64,000 bases of DNA from Lachnospiraceae bacterium. Lineage in GTDB: Bacteria > Bacillota > Clostridia > Lachnospirales > Lachnospiraceae. Location: assembly GCA_028689585.1 (NCBI GenBank), contig JAQVCW010000020.1, positions 1 through 64,000 of the forward strand. Reading direction: 5' to 3'. Below are positions 1 through 8,414 of this stretch, piece by piece (positions within the stretch are counted from its first letter, which is position 1; each line of letters starts with the position of its first letter). Under the pieces are notes generated by a model that saw only the letters and a program-made list of their open reading frames with translations, was not told the origin of the DNA and ran no database searches. Both the position numbers and the translations under genes were made by a program.

Positions 1-110
1 TATTATGAAGAACAAAACATTGGCCAGATATGGTCAAATCAGAAGAACACCTGATGCCGACAGGCTAATTGCAATTCATCCCGCCACCTAAGAGGAGGGG
101 GAATTCTTGC

Positions 111-662
111 TTATAAAATGTTAAAAAGTTTGTGAACGCCAGACCCCAAGCGATCAGCTCTACCGATATTTCTGAAAAATGATGCAATCAATGGATTCTT
201 TGGATTAGGCTCAAGATTATTCGGTGTAATAAATCCATTATTTGTCGCTCTGTTTGCATTTTCTGTATACATCCGATCGTTTTTGATAATCAGTTTTGCC
301 GCATAGGAGCTTGTATATTCTGTGCATAAGTGTATTGCTAACAATCTCTCTGGCGATGATGTTTCGCAGGCTGACTCTATTTTCATCCTCTAGGAAAAAT
401 TTATCTGGCAAATGCTTTTTTATGAAATTCATCAAAAAGTCAAAACTCTCTAATTCTTCACCATATCCGATGCGGCTTTTGGTGGAACACCATTTACAGT
501 TCCATCATCCATTACACCCATAAATATATCACCACCGAAGCGATTCAAAAATGAGCATACGCTATCATAGGTGTCTGATTCGATACCATTGCCACAGCGT
601 TTGAACTCCACAGCAACTGTTTCGCCAATTTTCAATATTGTTTTTAAGGTATTAGAATCCAT
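111..662 (-). pseudogene. Decayed AlbA_2/ATPase-type regulator
   Basis: The 5' part, starting at the ATG at 660-662 behind an AGGAGG at 671-676, encodes an AlbA_2 (Schlafen-like) domain with the typical VEFKR and GGDIFMGV motifs. It stops near 450. A second frame (about 238-435) continues with the helicase/ATPase-like part (IIAREIVSNTLMHR). A third frame (111 to about 290) carries the family C-terminus (YTSSYAAKL, IGRADRLGSGVHKLF). The middle of the protein is missing and at least one further frameshift joins the last two pieces, so this is a deletion- and frameshift-inactivated gene. Proteins of this family are common in genomic islands and are thought to bind DNA; no function can remain here. 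Confidence 0.8.
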
Positions 663-774
663 TGTACAAACCTCCTGTCTTCTTACTCTATCAAAAATTC
701 TACCACATCTTGATTTCACATCCGATTTTATATCCTTGCGGTTGGATCATTACTTTTACAGCAGACTGTATCCG

Positions 775-906
775 TCAATAAAATAAATTCATTTTCAAAA
801 TCCTGTGTGTAAATACCAATACTTCAACCAACGGCAAATAGACATCGTATGCTCCTTGATAAAGTTTACTTATTTTCTTCGCAATCTGATATATGCTTTC
901 CTCCAT
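775..906 (-). CDS. Short ORF coupled to recombinase stop, probably truncated
   Basis: A 43-codon ORF beginning MEESIYQIAKKISKLYQG whose ATG shares one base with the recombinase stop (TAATG), an arrangement typical of translational coupling. The N-terminal 30 residues resemble small uncharacterised proteins that I recall near serine recombinases in Clostridia. The C-terminus departs from that and a +1 frame continues with YTQDFENEF before another stop, so the gene looks frameshifted and short. Function unknown. Confidence 0.4.
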   Translation of the reverse strand: MEESIYQIAKKISKLYQGAYDVYLPLVEVLVFTHRILKMNLFY

Positions 907-2888
907 TAAATCACCTCATAATACCTCAGTGCATCTTTTATTGCTTCTACTTTCTCTTTTAGCAGACGTTTTCTCGGTTGTTTCAATTCTTTCACAGTGT
1001 TAGGTGCATCACACATTGTCAACCCCAGAGATCGCTTCACTTCTGCAATATAAACAGTATGTACTTTGAATCCATATTTATTCTCAACATACTCCTGTAT
1101 CATTTTATATGTGATTTTCGGTTTCGGCTGATACTTCTTCACCTGTTCTGCAATAGCATCCAAAGACAATTTTCCTTCACCTTCTCCAAATTCAACTTTA
1201 ACATTTATAATGCTATCTGGTAATCTGTGGGACAAAAGCACAACCGTCTCAACAGTATTACCTCTTTCCCACAAAACTTTCCTTACTTCCTTACTATCAC
1301 GATATATCGGGAAATTGAACTCTATTGATTTCAACGGCATTTCCGCCTCTCCATTTGGGTATATATGAATTTCTTTTATGAGATAAGAAATAACGCTTTT
1401 CTTTTCTTCATCACTCATTATAGCATAGAGCTTTTCAAAATTCTTCATAATTTTATAAACGTTCTCAAGAGTAATTGTTTCCATCTCAATAGAACTTCTT
1501 CGTAATTTTGCGTCTTCAATTCGTTCCTCCAACTCAACAATCGTATCGTACAGTCCATCAAGCCTTAATGTCATATCGTGGATTTTTCTCTCACGATAAC
1601 GGGCATCCGCAGGAAAATTATCTATCTCCCGTTCCAAACGAGCTTTATTCAAATCAACCTCTTTCAGTTTGCTTTCATAATTTGCGATTTCCTTATCAAC
1701 ATTACTTGTATCTGTCTGTATTACAATTCTACTTTTTATTTCTCTGGCAAAGTATTTGTCACTTACCAATTCTTTGACCGCTTCGATAACAAGCGGCTCA
1801 ATATCCGTTTTTCTCAAAGAAGCCTTATAATCGCAATGATGTCCTCGCTCCTGCTTGTTTCGCCCACATATATAATAATAGACTTCCCTATATGTGCCGT
1901 CCTTATTTGTCCAAGCGTGTTTGTTAGTATACATTGAGCTTCCGCACATAGGGCATTTCAATACACCTGTCAAAAGATGTGCCCTGTCTTTGCCGACCTT
2001 TGATGGTTGTTTAATTCCTGTGGCGATACGCTTTGCACGAACCTTTTCCCATAATTCCTCGCTGACAATCCCCTCGTGCTGTCCATCCTCTAAAATATAA
2101 TCGTCGGTGCGAACCTGCTTATATTCGTTTTTAGTTCCTTTAACTTTCTCTCTTGTTCTTTCGTATGCGATTTTACCGCAATAAACAGGGTTATCTAATA
2201 TCTGTCGTATAAGATGGCTGCTCAAAGTTTCCAATTTCCCATTCTGACGTGGTATCTTTTTAATTCCTTGAAGATTAAGATATTTCGCCACTCCGCCAAG
2301 TCCAATATCAGAATCACCAAACTTCTCAAAGATAATGCGAATAGCTTTCGCTTCTGTTTCTTCTATCAAAAGCTGATTATTCTCAAGATAATATCCATAA
2401 GGGGCAAATCCACCATTCCAACCGCCCTGTCTGGCTTTTTCCCTGCGTCCATTCATTGTCTGCTCAATAATATTTTCTCTCTCAATTTCCGCAACAGCAG
2501 AAAGAACAGATATTAAGAGCTTTCCACTTGTCTGTGATGAGTCAATTCCTTCTTCAATACAAATAAGGTTTATGCCATAAGACTGAACGAACTCCAATGA
2601 ATTTAAAATGTCCGCCGCATTTCTTCCGAAACGTGACAACTTGTATACTAAAATATAGTCTATCTCTAATCCGTTTTTTATATCGGACAGCATTTTCTTA
2701 AATGCAGGTCGCCCCTCAATAGATTTTCCTGACTTTCCTGCGTCCTCATATACACCTACAATCTCCATTTCCTCTCGGTCTGCAAATCGTTTCAAACTAT
2801 TTTTCTGACCCTCAAGGCTATATCCATCAGCCTGCATTTCTGTACTTACTCTTGGATATAGAACACATTTCTTGCCTTCTCTGTTCAT
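906..2888 (-). CDS. Large serine recombinase
   Basis: Site-specific integrase of the large serine recombinase family, 660 aa, expected to integrate or excise an element by cutting at a short att site through a phosphoserine-DNA intermediate. Visible parts in order: resolvase domain with catalytic Ser in YPRVSTEMQ (about residue 15) and the LSRFGRN motif; recombinase domain (about 160-270); zinc ribbon with CPMCGSSMY and a later Cys pair (about 310-350); and a coiled-coil stretch (about 390-470). The last 65 residues (YKMIQEYVENKYG onward) form a small extra domain that I also recall at the C-terminus of clostridial RlmD-type methyltransferases. All key residues are present, so it is probably active. 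Two small ORFs flank it closely. No att site could be assigned. Confidence 0.93.
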   Translation of the reverse strand: MNREGKKCVLYPRVSTEMQADGYSLEGQKNSLKRFADREEMEIVGVYEDAGKSGKSIEGRPAFKKMLSDIKNGLEIDYILVYKLSRFGRNAADILNSLEFVQSYGINLICIEEGIDSSQTSGKLLISVLSAVAEIERENIIEQTMNGRREKARQGGWNGGFAPYGYYLENNQLLIEETEAKAIRIIFEKFGDSDIGLGGVAKYLNLQGIKKIPRQNGKLETLSSHLIRQILDNPVYCGKIAYERTREKVKGTKNEYKQVRTDDYILEDGQHEGIVSEELWEKVRAKRIATGIKQPSKVGKDRAHLLTGVLKCPMCGSSMYTNKHAWTNKDGTYREVYYYICGRNKQERGHHCDYKASLRKTDIEPLVIEAVKELVSDKYFAREIKSRIVIQTDTSNVDKEIANYESKLKEVDLNKARLEREIDNFPADARYRERKIHDMTLRLDGLYDTIVELEERIEDAKLRRSSIEMETITLENVYKIMKNFEKLYAIMSDEEKKSVISYLIKEIHIYPNGEAEMPLKSIEFNFPIYRDSKEVRKVLWERGNTVETVVLLSHRLPDSIINVKVEFGEGEGKLSLDAIAEQVKKYQPKPKITYKMIQEYVENKYGFKVHTVYIAEVKRSLGLTMCDAPNTVKELKQPRKRLLKEKVEAIKDALRYYEVI

Positions 2889-2939
2889 TCTGCCACCTCC
2901 GATAATTTAGAAAAATGTAATATGTAAGGTTGCGTAAAA

Positions 2940-3098
2940 TTACGCAACACAATCTAAATCCTGCAAAACTAATTTGCCGTATTTTTCTACAATCTGTACC
3001 ATCTCTTTAATAAACACATTGAATCTTTCAGTTTCATCCTCTCTGTATTCACAAGATTGTTCGATACTATTCGCTTCTTCTTTTATTACATTTTCCAT
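2940..3098 (-). CDS. Small hypothetical protein upstream of recombinase
   Basis: A 52-residue acidic, probably helical protein starting MENVIKEEANSIEQ, with a clear CGGAGG ribosome site at 3105-3110. It lies 51 nt upstream of the recombinase and on the same strand, so it is probably cotranscribed. An in-frame start further upstream lacks a ribosome site and was not used. I do not recognise the family; position suggests an accessory protein of the recombinase element. Confidence 0.55.
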   Translation of the reverse strand: MENVIKEEANSIEQSCEYREDETERFNVFIKEMVQIVEKYGKLVLQDLDCVA

Positions 3099-3195
3099 TG
3101 AATACCTCCGCAAAAAACAAACGGCTGTACACTCTATATTATAGAGATACAACCGCTACTTGGCGAATGTGCAAATTTCAAAAACTCACGCTTTT

Positions 3196-3666
3196 TTATC
3201 TTTCCTTTTCCCGTTTCTTTTTTATTCCAATTTTAATGCTTTCCGATTGACGTTCTTTCTTCTTTTGCAGCATCTGAGCCATAATCTCCAATTTCAACAA
3301 CCCCATCGGATTCTTTGTAAAAATATTGTTTTCTACAAATCTGATTCCGACACCATCTTCTAAAAACTTTTGTGCCAAGTCATATGCTGAAACAGCGTTT
3401 TTTCCAACCCTCTCTGCTTCTGGCGTAATTATTAAATCAAGTTTCCCGTTTTCTACGTCCTTGATTAACTGATTAAGCTGTGGATGAGCTGGTTTATGAG
3501 AGCAATACTCATCTTGTTATATTCCAACCAAATTCCAATCTGCATTAGCACCGATAATTTTTGTGCATATTTCCTCTTGATTTCTTTCTGGGAAAAGCAT
3601 TGTCTCCTTTTCTGAAAACTTCTTAACGTAAACCGCTACCCTAATGTTACTCTCTCGTATTGACAT
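3196..3666 (-). pseudogene. Resolvase-domain protein with internal stop and no catalytic Ser
   Basis: One continuous frame of 157 codons interrupted only by a TAA at 3517-3519. The start is the ATG at 3664-3666, with AGGAGG eight bases upstream. The first part (RVAVYVKKFSEKE, then DWNLVGI) aligns with the resolvase N-terminus. The part after the stop (GKLDLIITPEAERVGKN, then LAQKFLEDGVGIRF, ending at the IFTKNPMGLLKLEIMAQ segment) aligns with the rest of the catalytic domain. The nucleophile Ser of the VRVST motif aligns with Phe or Lys, so even the intact ancestor was probably catalytically dead. No recombinase or zinc-ribbon domains follow. Confidence 0.7.
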
Positions 3667-3718
3667 TTTCATTACCTCCTGAATTTTATTTTTATATGCA
3701 AAAAGTGCCGTTGATTTC

Positions 3719-3871
3719 TCAACGACACTCAATGTCCAAATCGATATAAACTTGTATTTTTAAATCTTGCCAAAAGCCTTTACGAACAGTATGCCCTGTC
3801 AGTTTCCGATACGCCAAGGCTTGTTCGTATGTAAGCATAAACTCAAATGAAAGAGCTATTTTAGATTGCAT
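3719..3871 (-). CDS. Possible small protein, 50 aa
   Basis: Open frame starting MQSKIALSFEFMLTYEQALAY and ending in DLDIECR. The composition looks protein-like and the frame ends shortly before the resolvase-like pseudogene. The ribosome site (TAGGG) is poor, so support is limited. No family recognised. Confidence 0.35.
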   Translation of the reverse strand: MQSKIALSFEFMLTYEQALAYRKLTGHTVRKGFWQDLKIQVYIDLDIECR

Positions 3872-3972
3872 CCCTAGCAGCAGCCTGTGCTGTTATCTAA
3901 AACCACAATATAGCAATTCCCTATTTTCGTTCAATTGGCAAAACAATTTTAATTCAACCTTTACTTTTCCCT

Positions 3973-4018
3973 TTCCATGTAAGATAAGATAATCATAAGC
4001 AAACAGCTATACATGGAA
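3973..4018. repeat. Inverted repeat downstream of nuclease gene
   Basis: A perfect 9-bp inverted repeat (TTCCATGTA at 3973-3981, TACATGGAA at 4010-4018) with a 28-nt spacer, just beyond the stop of the Mrr-like gene. It could be a weak terminator stem or a recombination site; there is no U-tract next to it. Confidence 0.4.
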
Positions 4019-4024
4019 TTTCTT

Positions 4025-4981
4025 CTAAAATCTACTATACCTACTCATTAAACTTTTTATTTTCTCACCATCAAGAAAAATAAGATTATTTTTTAATGGA
4101 TAATCTTGTATACCTTCAATTATTTTTTCGACCGCATTCGATGTGAATTTTCCTGAAATAGCAATAATAACTTTTGATATTCTTACTTTATTCCTTGAAT
4201 ACACATCATAAAACGGCATAGCGAAAGCATCTTTTGCTTGCATTATTAATTCATTTATATCTCCATTTACACCTCCAGATACATCTCCGTACTTCACTTG
4301 CACACCATAATATTCATACTCATCAAATTCCGTTCTTCTAGCAAAAGTAACATCTTTTCCAAATTCTTTGTTTCCATGATTATACTTTACATTTACAAAT
4401 CCTAATTTTCTAAAAAGAGGTAACAAAATTTTAATTGTAAATTCACTTTCTTTTTCACAATCACCAATTTGCTGAAAAGGTGAGCCTAATGCAATATCTG
4501 TAGCTCCTGCTATTTCTCCATACAATTGCTCTATATCCATCAAAAGGTTCTCAAGAGAATCTGCAATTATATTTGTGCTATATTGCAAACAAATATAAGC
4601 ACCATCATCGTCATAATGTTCTAACGAAATATCTCCTATCTCCCCAGAACGTTCTTCAATAATACTCTTTTTTGTTTCCATGAATAACTTTAATCCAACA
4701 GCACTATCCCAATATTTCCTCGTAACCAATTCTTCATATCGAACATAGAATTCCCTCTTGCCTATACGCCTAAAATGTGCCGGAATACTAATTACTATCG
4801 CCTCATCAGATTGTGATTCACAAATTTCAATGTCAAAATTATACGGAACACTGTCTACATCTGTTCTTTTTAATACCGCAACTGGAACAACTGCACTTTC
4901 ACCATCCTCAGAATAATTTTCACCTTCAATTACAAACGTGGCTAATCCAGAGACCTCATTATAAAAATCAACTTGATACAT
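4025..4981 (-). CDS. Mrr-like PD-(D/E)XK restriction endonuclease domain protein
   Basis: A 318-aa protein. Residues 1-165 are not recognised. Residues about 178-318 fit the Mrr_cat fold: KILLPLFRKLGFVNV helix and strand, FGKD with the putative metal-binding Asp at about 210, then the GVQVK strand giving Q228-x-K230, followed by ISGKFTSNAVEKI and the terminal LIFLDGEKIKSLMSRY, which matches the family's closing helix. Mrr-like nucleases cleave modified or foreign DNA, so a defence role is likely. The unknown N-terminal half may be the sensor. It lies 90 nt downstream of the SEFIR gene on the same strand and likely forms a two-gene unit with it. Ribosome site GGGAGGAAG precedes the ATG. Confidence 0.75.
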   Translation of the reverse strand: MYQVDFYNEVSGLATFVIEGENYSEDGESAVVPVAVLKRTDVDSVPYNFDIEICESQSDEAIVISIPAHFRRIGKREFYVRYEELVTRKYWDSAVGLKLFMETKKSIIEERSGEIGDISLEHYDDDGAYICLQYSTNIIADSLENLLMDIEQLYGEIAGATDIALGSPFQQIGDCEKESEFTIKILLPLFRKLGFVNVKYNHGNKEFGKDVTFARRTEFDEYEYYGVQVKYGDVSGGVNGDINELIMQAKDAFAMPFYDVYSRNKVRISKVIIAISGKFTSNAVEKIIEGIQDYPLKNNLIFLDGEKIKSLMSRYSRF

Positions 4982-5071
4982 ACTTCCTCCCGATTTCTTA
5001 ATTTATGTATTCCTTAGAAATATAATAAACTAATACTTAAAATTCTCGCAACTCACTATGGCATCGTTTCT

Positions 5072-6184
5072 TTATATTTCTTCTGCTTTGCTTAATACCA
5101 CTTTACACAAATCATTATCCTCTACTTCAAGTCCTGTTTTAAATGTTACATTCTTCATTCGTATTGCATAATCAAAATCGATAATAAGATTGCTTTCTTC
5201 AATTGGTTTCTTTGTATCTTTAATTCCAATTGGCATTAACAAGTATCCAGAACCGTCTTTTGTAAGGTGCTGAAAAAAATCTCTATTTTTTGAACCCTTT
5301 AATTCATCCATCCATTGGTATCGACTGAAAGACGCAAGGAATACTTCTTCTGGTTGCAGTCCTGATGCTACTGCTCGCCCTATTGATTCCTCTGTATTTG
5401 GTCCAATATGAACAAAATAACCTTTCCCAAAACTTCTTTCTTTATCAGTGTAAACCCAACAATCTCGTGGAAATGGCGGTGTAATATAATTAAGCTTTAT
5501 AAAGTCATCAGCAAAATTATCCTTAGCATTCTTTTTCCAATCAATAAATATGGATTTCGCAGCTGTATAATTACGATATAGTAGCCCTAAAACTGGAACA
5601 GCTCCCGGATAAAACAAATATAACATACCTCTCCATTCAGCAGCATTCCATTTATCTAAATCAATCGGAGTTGAAAAGAACATTGTCTTTTGCTCTTTTG
5701 GGGAAAGTGGTCTTAAATTACCAAGAGGTGGTTTTTGTATCTTAGAAACACCCCTTAAACGCCAATATAATTTTTCAAATTCTTCTTTTTTTCCCACATT
5801 ATAATAGGTAAAGGATTTTAACGGCGTTAATATGTACTGTTCTTCTTCCTCCTCAAAAAAAATCGGAATAAACTTTGTGTTAGTTGTAGTCGCATCATAA
5901 ATATGCTGATATACCATATTAACTTCCCAAGATATTCCTTTTCCCTTTTTGTCAGAATAACACTTTTCGTAATACGACCTACTATTTGCAATTAAAACAA
6001 AATCAGAATTATTAATTTCATTTTCCATCCACCTAGGCCATCCTTCTGCTGGAGCTTCCTCATACAAATCAACATTTGCATCAATCCCCTCAGACCGTAA
6101 ATGATTTGCAAATTCTAAAATTTTATTCTCATATTCTACACTTTGATGACTATATGAAATAAATACTCTTGGATGTTCTGACAT
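5072..6184 (-). CDS. SEFIR-domain protein with unknown C-terminal domain
   Basis: A 370-aa protein. Residues 1 to about 145 are a SEFIR (TIR-like) domain: box 1 RVFISYSHQS at 6-15, box 2 around LRSEGIDANVDLYEE, and the WPRWMENEI and SDFVLIANSRSYYEKC segments. Some bacterial SEFIR/TIR proteins deplete NAD+ and kill phage-infected cells; that activity is inferred here, not shown. Residues about 170-370 (starting STPIDLDKWNAAEWRG) form a second globular domain that I cannot name; it may sense infection. No signal peptide or membrane segment is evident. The start has GGGAG eight bases upstream. Upstream lies only the 3' end of a decayed recombinase, 27 nt away. Confidence 0.8.
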   Translation of the reverse strand: MSEHPRVFISYSHQSVEYENKILEFANHLRSEGIDANVDLYEEAPAEGWPRWMENEINNSDFVLIANSRSYYEKCYSDKKGKGISWEVNMVYQHIYDATTTNTKFIPIFFEEEEEQYILTPLKSFTYYNVGKKEEFEKLYWRLRGVSKIQKPPLGNLRPLSPKEQKTMFFSTPIDLDKWNAAEWRGMLYLFYPGAVPVLGLLYRNYTAAKSIFIDWKKNAKDNFADDFIKLNYITPPFPRDCWVYTDKERSFGKGYFVHIGPNTEESIGRAVASGLQPEEVFLASFSRYQWMDELKGSKNRDFFQHLTKDGSGYLLMPIGIKDTKKPIEESNLIIDFDYAIRMKNVTFKTGLEVEDNDLCKVVLSKAEEI

Positions 6185-6211
6185 AAGTAACTACTCCCTT
6201 CTTTACATCTA

Positions 6212-6563
6212 TTAAATTATTTTAAAATACTTCAACGCATCCTTAATAGCCGTTACTTTTTCCGCCGTCGGATGTTTTCTCGGCTGTTTCAACTCCTCTA
6301 CCGCATTTGGAGCCTCGTATATCTGCAAGCCTAAATCTCTCTTAACCTCTGCAATATATGCGGAGTGTACCTTGATCCCATATTTTTCTTCAACATACTC
6401 CTTTATCATCTTGTATGTAACTCTCTCTTTCGGCTTATAGGCTTCTACTCTTTCAGCGATTGCTTTTAACGGAACTTTGTCCTCACCCTCTCCAAACTCG
6501 ACTTTTACGTTGATTACGCTGTCTGGCTTTTTGTGGGAAAGAAGTACTACCGTCTCAACGTGA
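6212..6563 (-). pseudogene. 3' remnant of a second large serine recombinase
   Basis: Translation of this stretch gives ETVVLLSHKKPDSVINV, then EFGEGEDKVPLKAIAERV, then YKMIKEYVEEKYGIKV, ending QPRKHPTAEKVTAIKDALKYFKII. It is clearly homologous, with many substitutions, to the last 115 or so residues of the recombinase at 906-2888. Similarity stops abruptly near 6563 and everything upstream, including the catalytic domain, is missing. The defence cassette and the resolvase pseudogene therefore lie between two recombinase 3' ends in the same orientation. Confidence 0.85.
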
Positions 6564-6666
6564 GTAGAAATTCAAATCATATCCACACAAAATCACGAAA
6601 ATATGGGCAATTTTTCTGCAGTACTAACGCTGCCCGTGCGTCCCTTCTCCCACAACTATGGATACC

Positions 6667-6699
6667 ATAAATTTTGCACCACCCTGATGCAAAATTTAT
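6667..6699. repeat. Perfect 12-bp inverted repeat
   Basis: ATAAATTTTGCA at 6667-6678 and its exact complement at 6688-6699, with a 9-nt loop. It lies between the recombinase remnant and the first copy of the 142-bp direct repeat. It could be a terminator-like hairpin or a recombination/insertion scar. Confidence 0.6.
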
Positions 6700-6701
6700 T
6701 C

Positions 6702-6843
6702 TTCTCTCATACCGCCAACATCTTCTTCTGGCTTACCAGCTTCTAATGCTTGATATTCCTGATTTAACTCTCTCAATAGTTCTTCTTCACTTGGCAAATA
6801 TAATTTATACTTTGAAGCAAAAATTTGTGTTTCATTTTCCGGC
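6702..6843 (-). repeat. 142-bp direct repeat, copy 1 (YhcG C-terminal fragment)
   Basis: Matches 7918-8059 with two mismatches by eye. On the minus strand it encodes the DUF1016 C-terminal segment ETQIFASKYKLYLPSEEELL. The two copies bracket the RhuM gene. Confidence 0.9.
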
Positions 6844-6858
6844 TCAGAACAAAACTTT

Positions 6859-7878
6859 TCAATTCTTACCATTCTTTTTCACAGTGCTATGAATATTTTT
6901 AATACTTTCCAAATATTCCTCTTCAACTGGCGACAGGTTTTGTACCTGATATTTTCTATATTCTTCTGTTGCTTTCTCGATTGCCTGTGTATGACTAATC
7001 GTTCCAGCTCCCTGCAACACTTTTTCACCTGTAGTTTTTAAAACATTGTCAAGATGCTCTACATAATCTGCCATGTACATGGGATTATGACGAATCGCCT
7101 GAATTTCTGCAAAATCAAAGTATCCTGATACAATGTTATTTAAAATTTTCAATTCCTCAGCATTAAGGTAATTCTTTGCAATACTTATATCTTTTAATAC
7201 AGGAAAGTCCCCCGAAAAACTCTTCAAGCCCATAAAAGGCTGGCTTGCATCTGCACGCTCATATATAACCTCTGCTGCTGTATGTCCATGTGCCGCATAA
7301 TGCAATTTGTTTTGTACCATTTTGAAAAATGCAATGGATTCACTGCTCTTTGGAGTATAATCAACACTTGTCGCATACAAATCAAGCACCTGCCGATACA
7401 TAACCTTTTCAGATGAGCGAATATCCCGTATACGGTTTAATAATTCTTTCCAATAATTTCCGCCTCCCAGATTTTTCAATCTTTCATCGTCCATCGTAAA
7501 GCCTTTTATCATATACTCTTTTAGGCGTTCGGTAGCCCAACGACGAAAATTTGTAGCAATTTTAGATTTCACCCTATATCCAAGAGAAATAATCATATCA
7601 AGATTATAATGGATTGTATTATATTTTTTCCCGTCAGCTCCAGTTGTTCGGAATTTCCGAACAACTGAATTTTCTTCTAACTCCTCCTCTTCAAAAATGT
7701 GTTTAATATGTTCACTGATATTAGATTTACTAGTTTGGTACAATTCACATAATTGCGCCTGCGTAAGCCAGACAGACTCATTTTCAAATTTAACATCAAT
7801 TTTGGTATGTCCGTCTTCCGTTTGATATATAAGAATTTCGTTCTCCACGCTATGTAATCCGTCTTCTGATTTTTTCAT
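6859..7878 (-). CDS. RhuM family protein
   Basis: About 339 aa from the MKKSEDGLH start. It contains the RhuM-family signature: ENESVWLTQAQLCELYQTS, SNISEHIKHIFEEEEL, VVRKFRTTGADGKKYNTIHY, NLDMIISLGYRVKS and the ATNFRRWATERLKEY segment, followed by a C-terminal Fic/DOC-like region (KLHYAAHGHTAAEVIYERAD). RhuM proteins are frequent in islands and some carry a Fic-like helix; their biochemical role is unsettled. The frame remains open upstream to 8136, so a chimera with the YhcG tail could be made, but MKKSED fits the family start better. The ribosome site there is weak, so the start is uncertain. Confidence 0.8.
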   Translation of the reverse strand: MKKSEDGLHSVENEILIYQTEDGHTKIDVKFENESVWLTQAQLCELYQTSKSNISEHIKHIFEEEELEENSVVRKFRTTGADGKKYNTIHYNLDMIISLGYRVKSKIATNFRRWATERLKEYMIKGFTMDDERLKNLGGGNYWKELLNRIRDIRSSEKVMYRQVLDLYATSVDYTPKSSESIAFFKMVQNKLHYAAHGHTAAEVIYERADASQPFMGLKSFSGDFPVLKDISIAKNYLNAEELKILNNIVSGYFDFAEIQAIRHNPMYMADYVEHLDNVLKTTGEKVLQGAGTISHTQAIEKATEEYRKYQVQNLSPVEEEYLESIKNIHSTVKKNGKN

Positions 7879-7917
7879 TTTTTCACCGTCCTGTCGTTCC
7901 AAACAGTCAATTGATTT

Positions 7918-8059
7918 TTCTCTCATACCGCCAACATCTTCTTCTGGCTTACCAGCTTCTAATGCTTGATATTCCTGATTTAACTCTCTCAATAATTCTT
8001 CTTCACTCGGCAAATATAATTTATACTTTGAAGCAAAAATTTGTGTTTCATTTTCCGGC
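7918..8059 (-). repeat. 142-bp direct repeat, copy 2
   Basis: Second copy of the repeat at 6702-6843, lying inside the YhcG remnant in its natural context. Offset between copies is 1216 bp. Confidence 0.9.
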
Positions 8060-8232
8060 AATGTATATTTAACTACAGATTCACTTTTGTCCGCACATAA
8101 CACAATACCTATCTGCGGATTATCCCCTTCGTTCATAAGCTCTCGTTCATACTAATGAACATACATCTGCATCTGCCCTAAGTCCTGATGCGTTAAGTCC
8201 CCAACTTTTAAATCTATCAGAACAAAACATTT
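7918..8232 (-). pseudogene. C-terminal remnant of a YhcG/DUF1016 PDDEXK nuclease
   Basis: The frame reads KCFVLIDLKVGDLTHQDLGQ, MQMYV-H, stop (TAG at 8152-8154), then YERELMNEGDNPQIGIVLC and KYTLPENETQIFASKYKLYL. This is the conserved end of DUF1016 nucleases: the active-site DLK strand is present, but the N-terminal two thirds are gone. A nonsense codon splits what is left. Beyond about 8232 the sequence turns into a hairpin unrelated to the family. Confidence 0.8.
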
Positions 8233-8242
8233 CAAAAATGCA

Positions 8243-8268
8243 AGAAAGCCGGATTTCTCCGGCTTTCT
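8243..8268 (-). terminator. Hairpin, likely terminator of the abiE fragment
   Basis: An 11-bp perfect stem (AGAAAGCCGGA / TCCGGCTTTCT) with a 4-nt loop, followed on the minus strand by TTGCATTTTTG. A second perfect 8-bp hairpin (GTATGTGT / ACACATAC) sits at 8272-8293. Apart from these, 8270-8414 holds nothing I recognise. Confidence 0.6.
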
Positions 8269-8414
8269 CAAGTATGTGTCCGCAAACACATACCCCAATT
8301 AGTAGTTATAGTATACAGCAAACCTTAAAAAAATGCAAGTTTTACAGAAAATTTTTTAATAAAATCATTCTCGCTGTCCAATCTGGATGAATTACAACGG
8401 CGGCAACATTGGCA

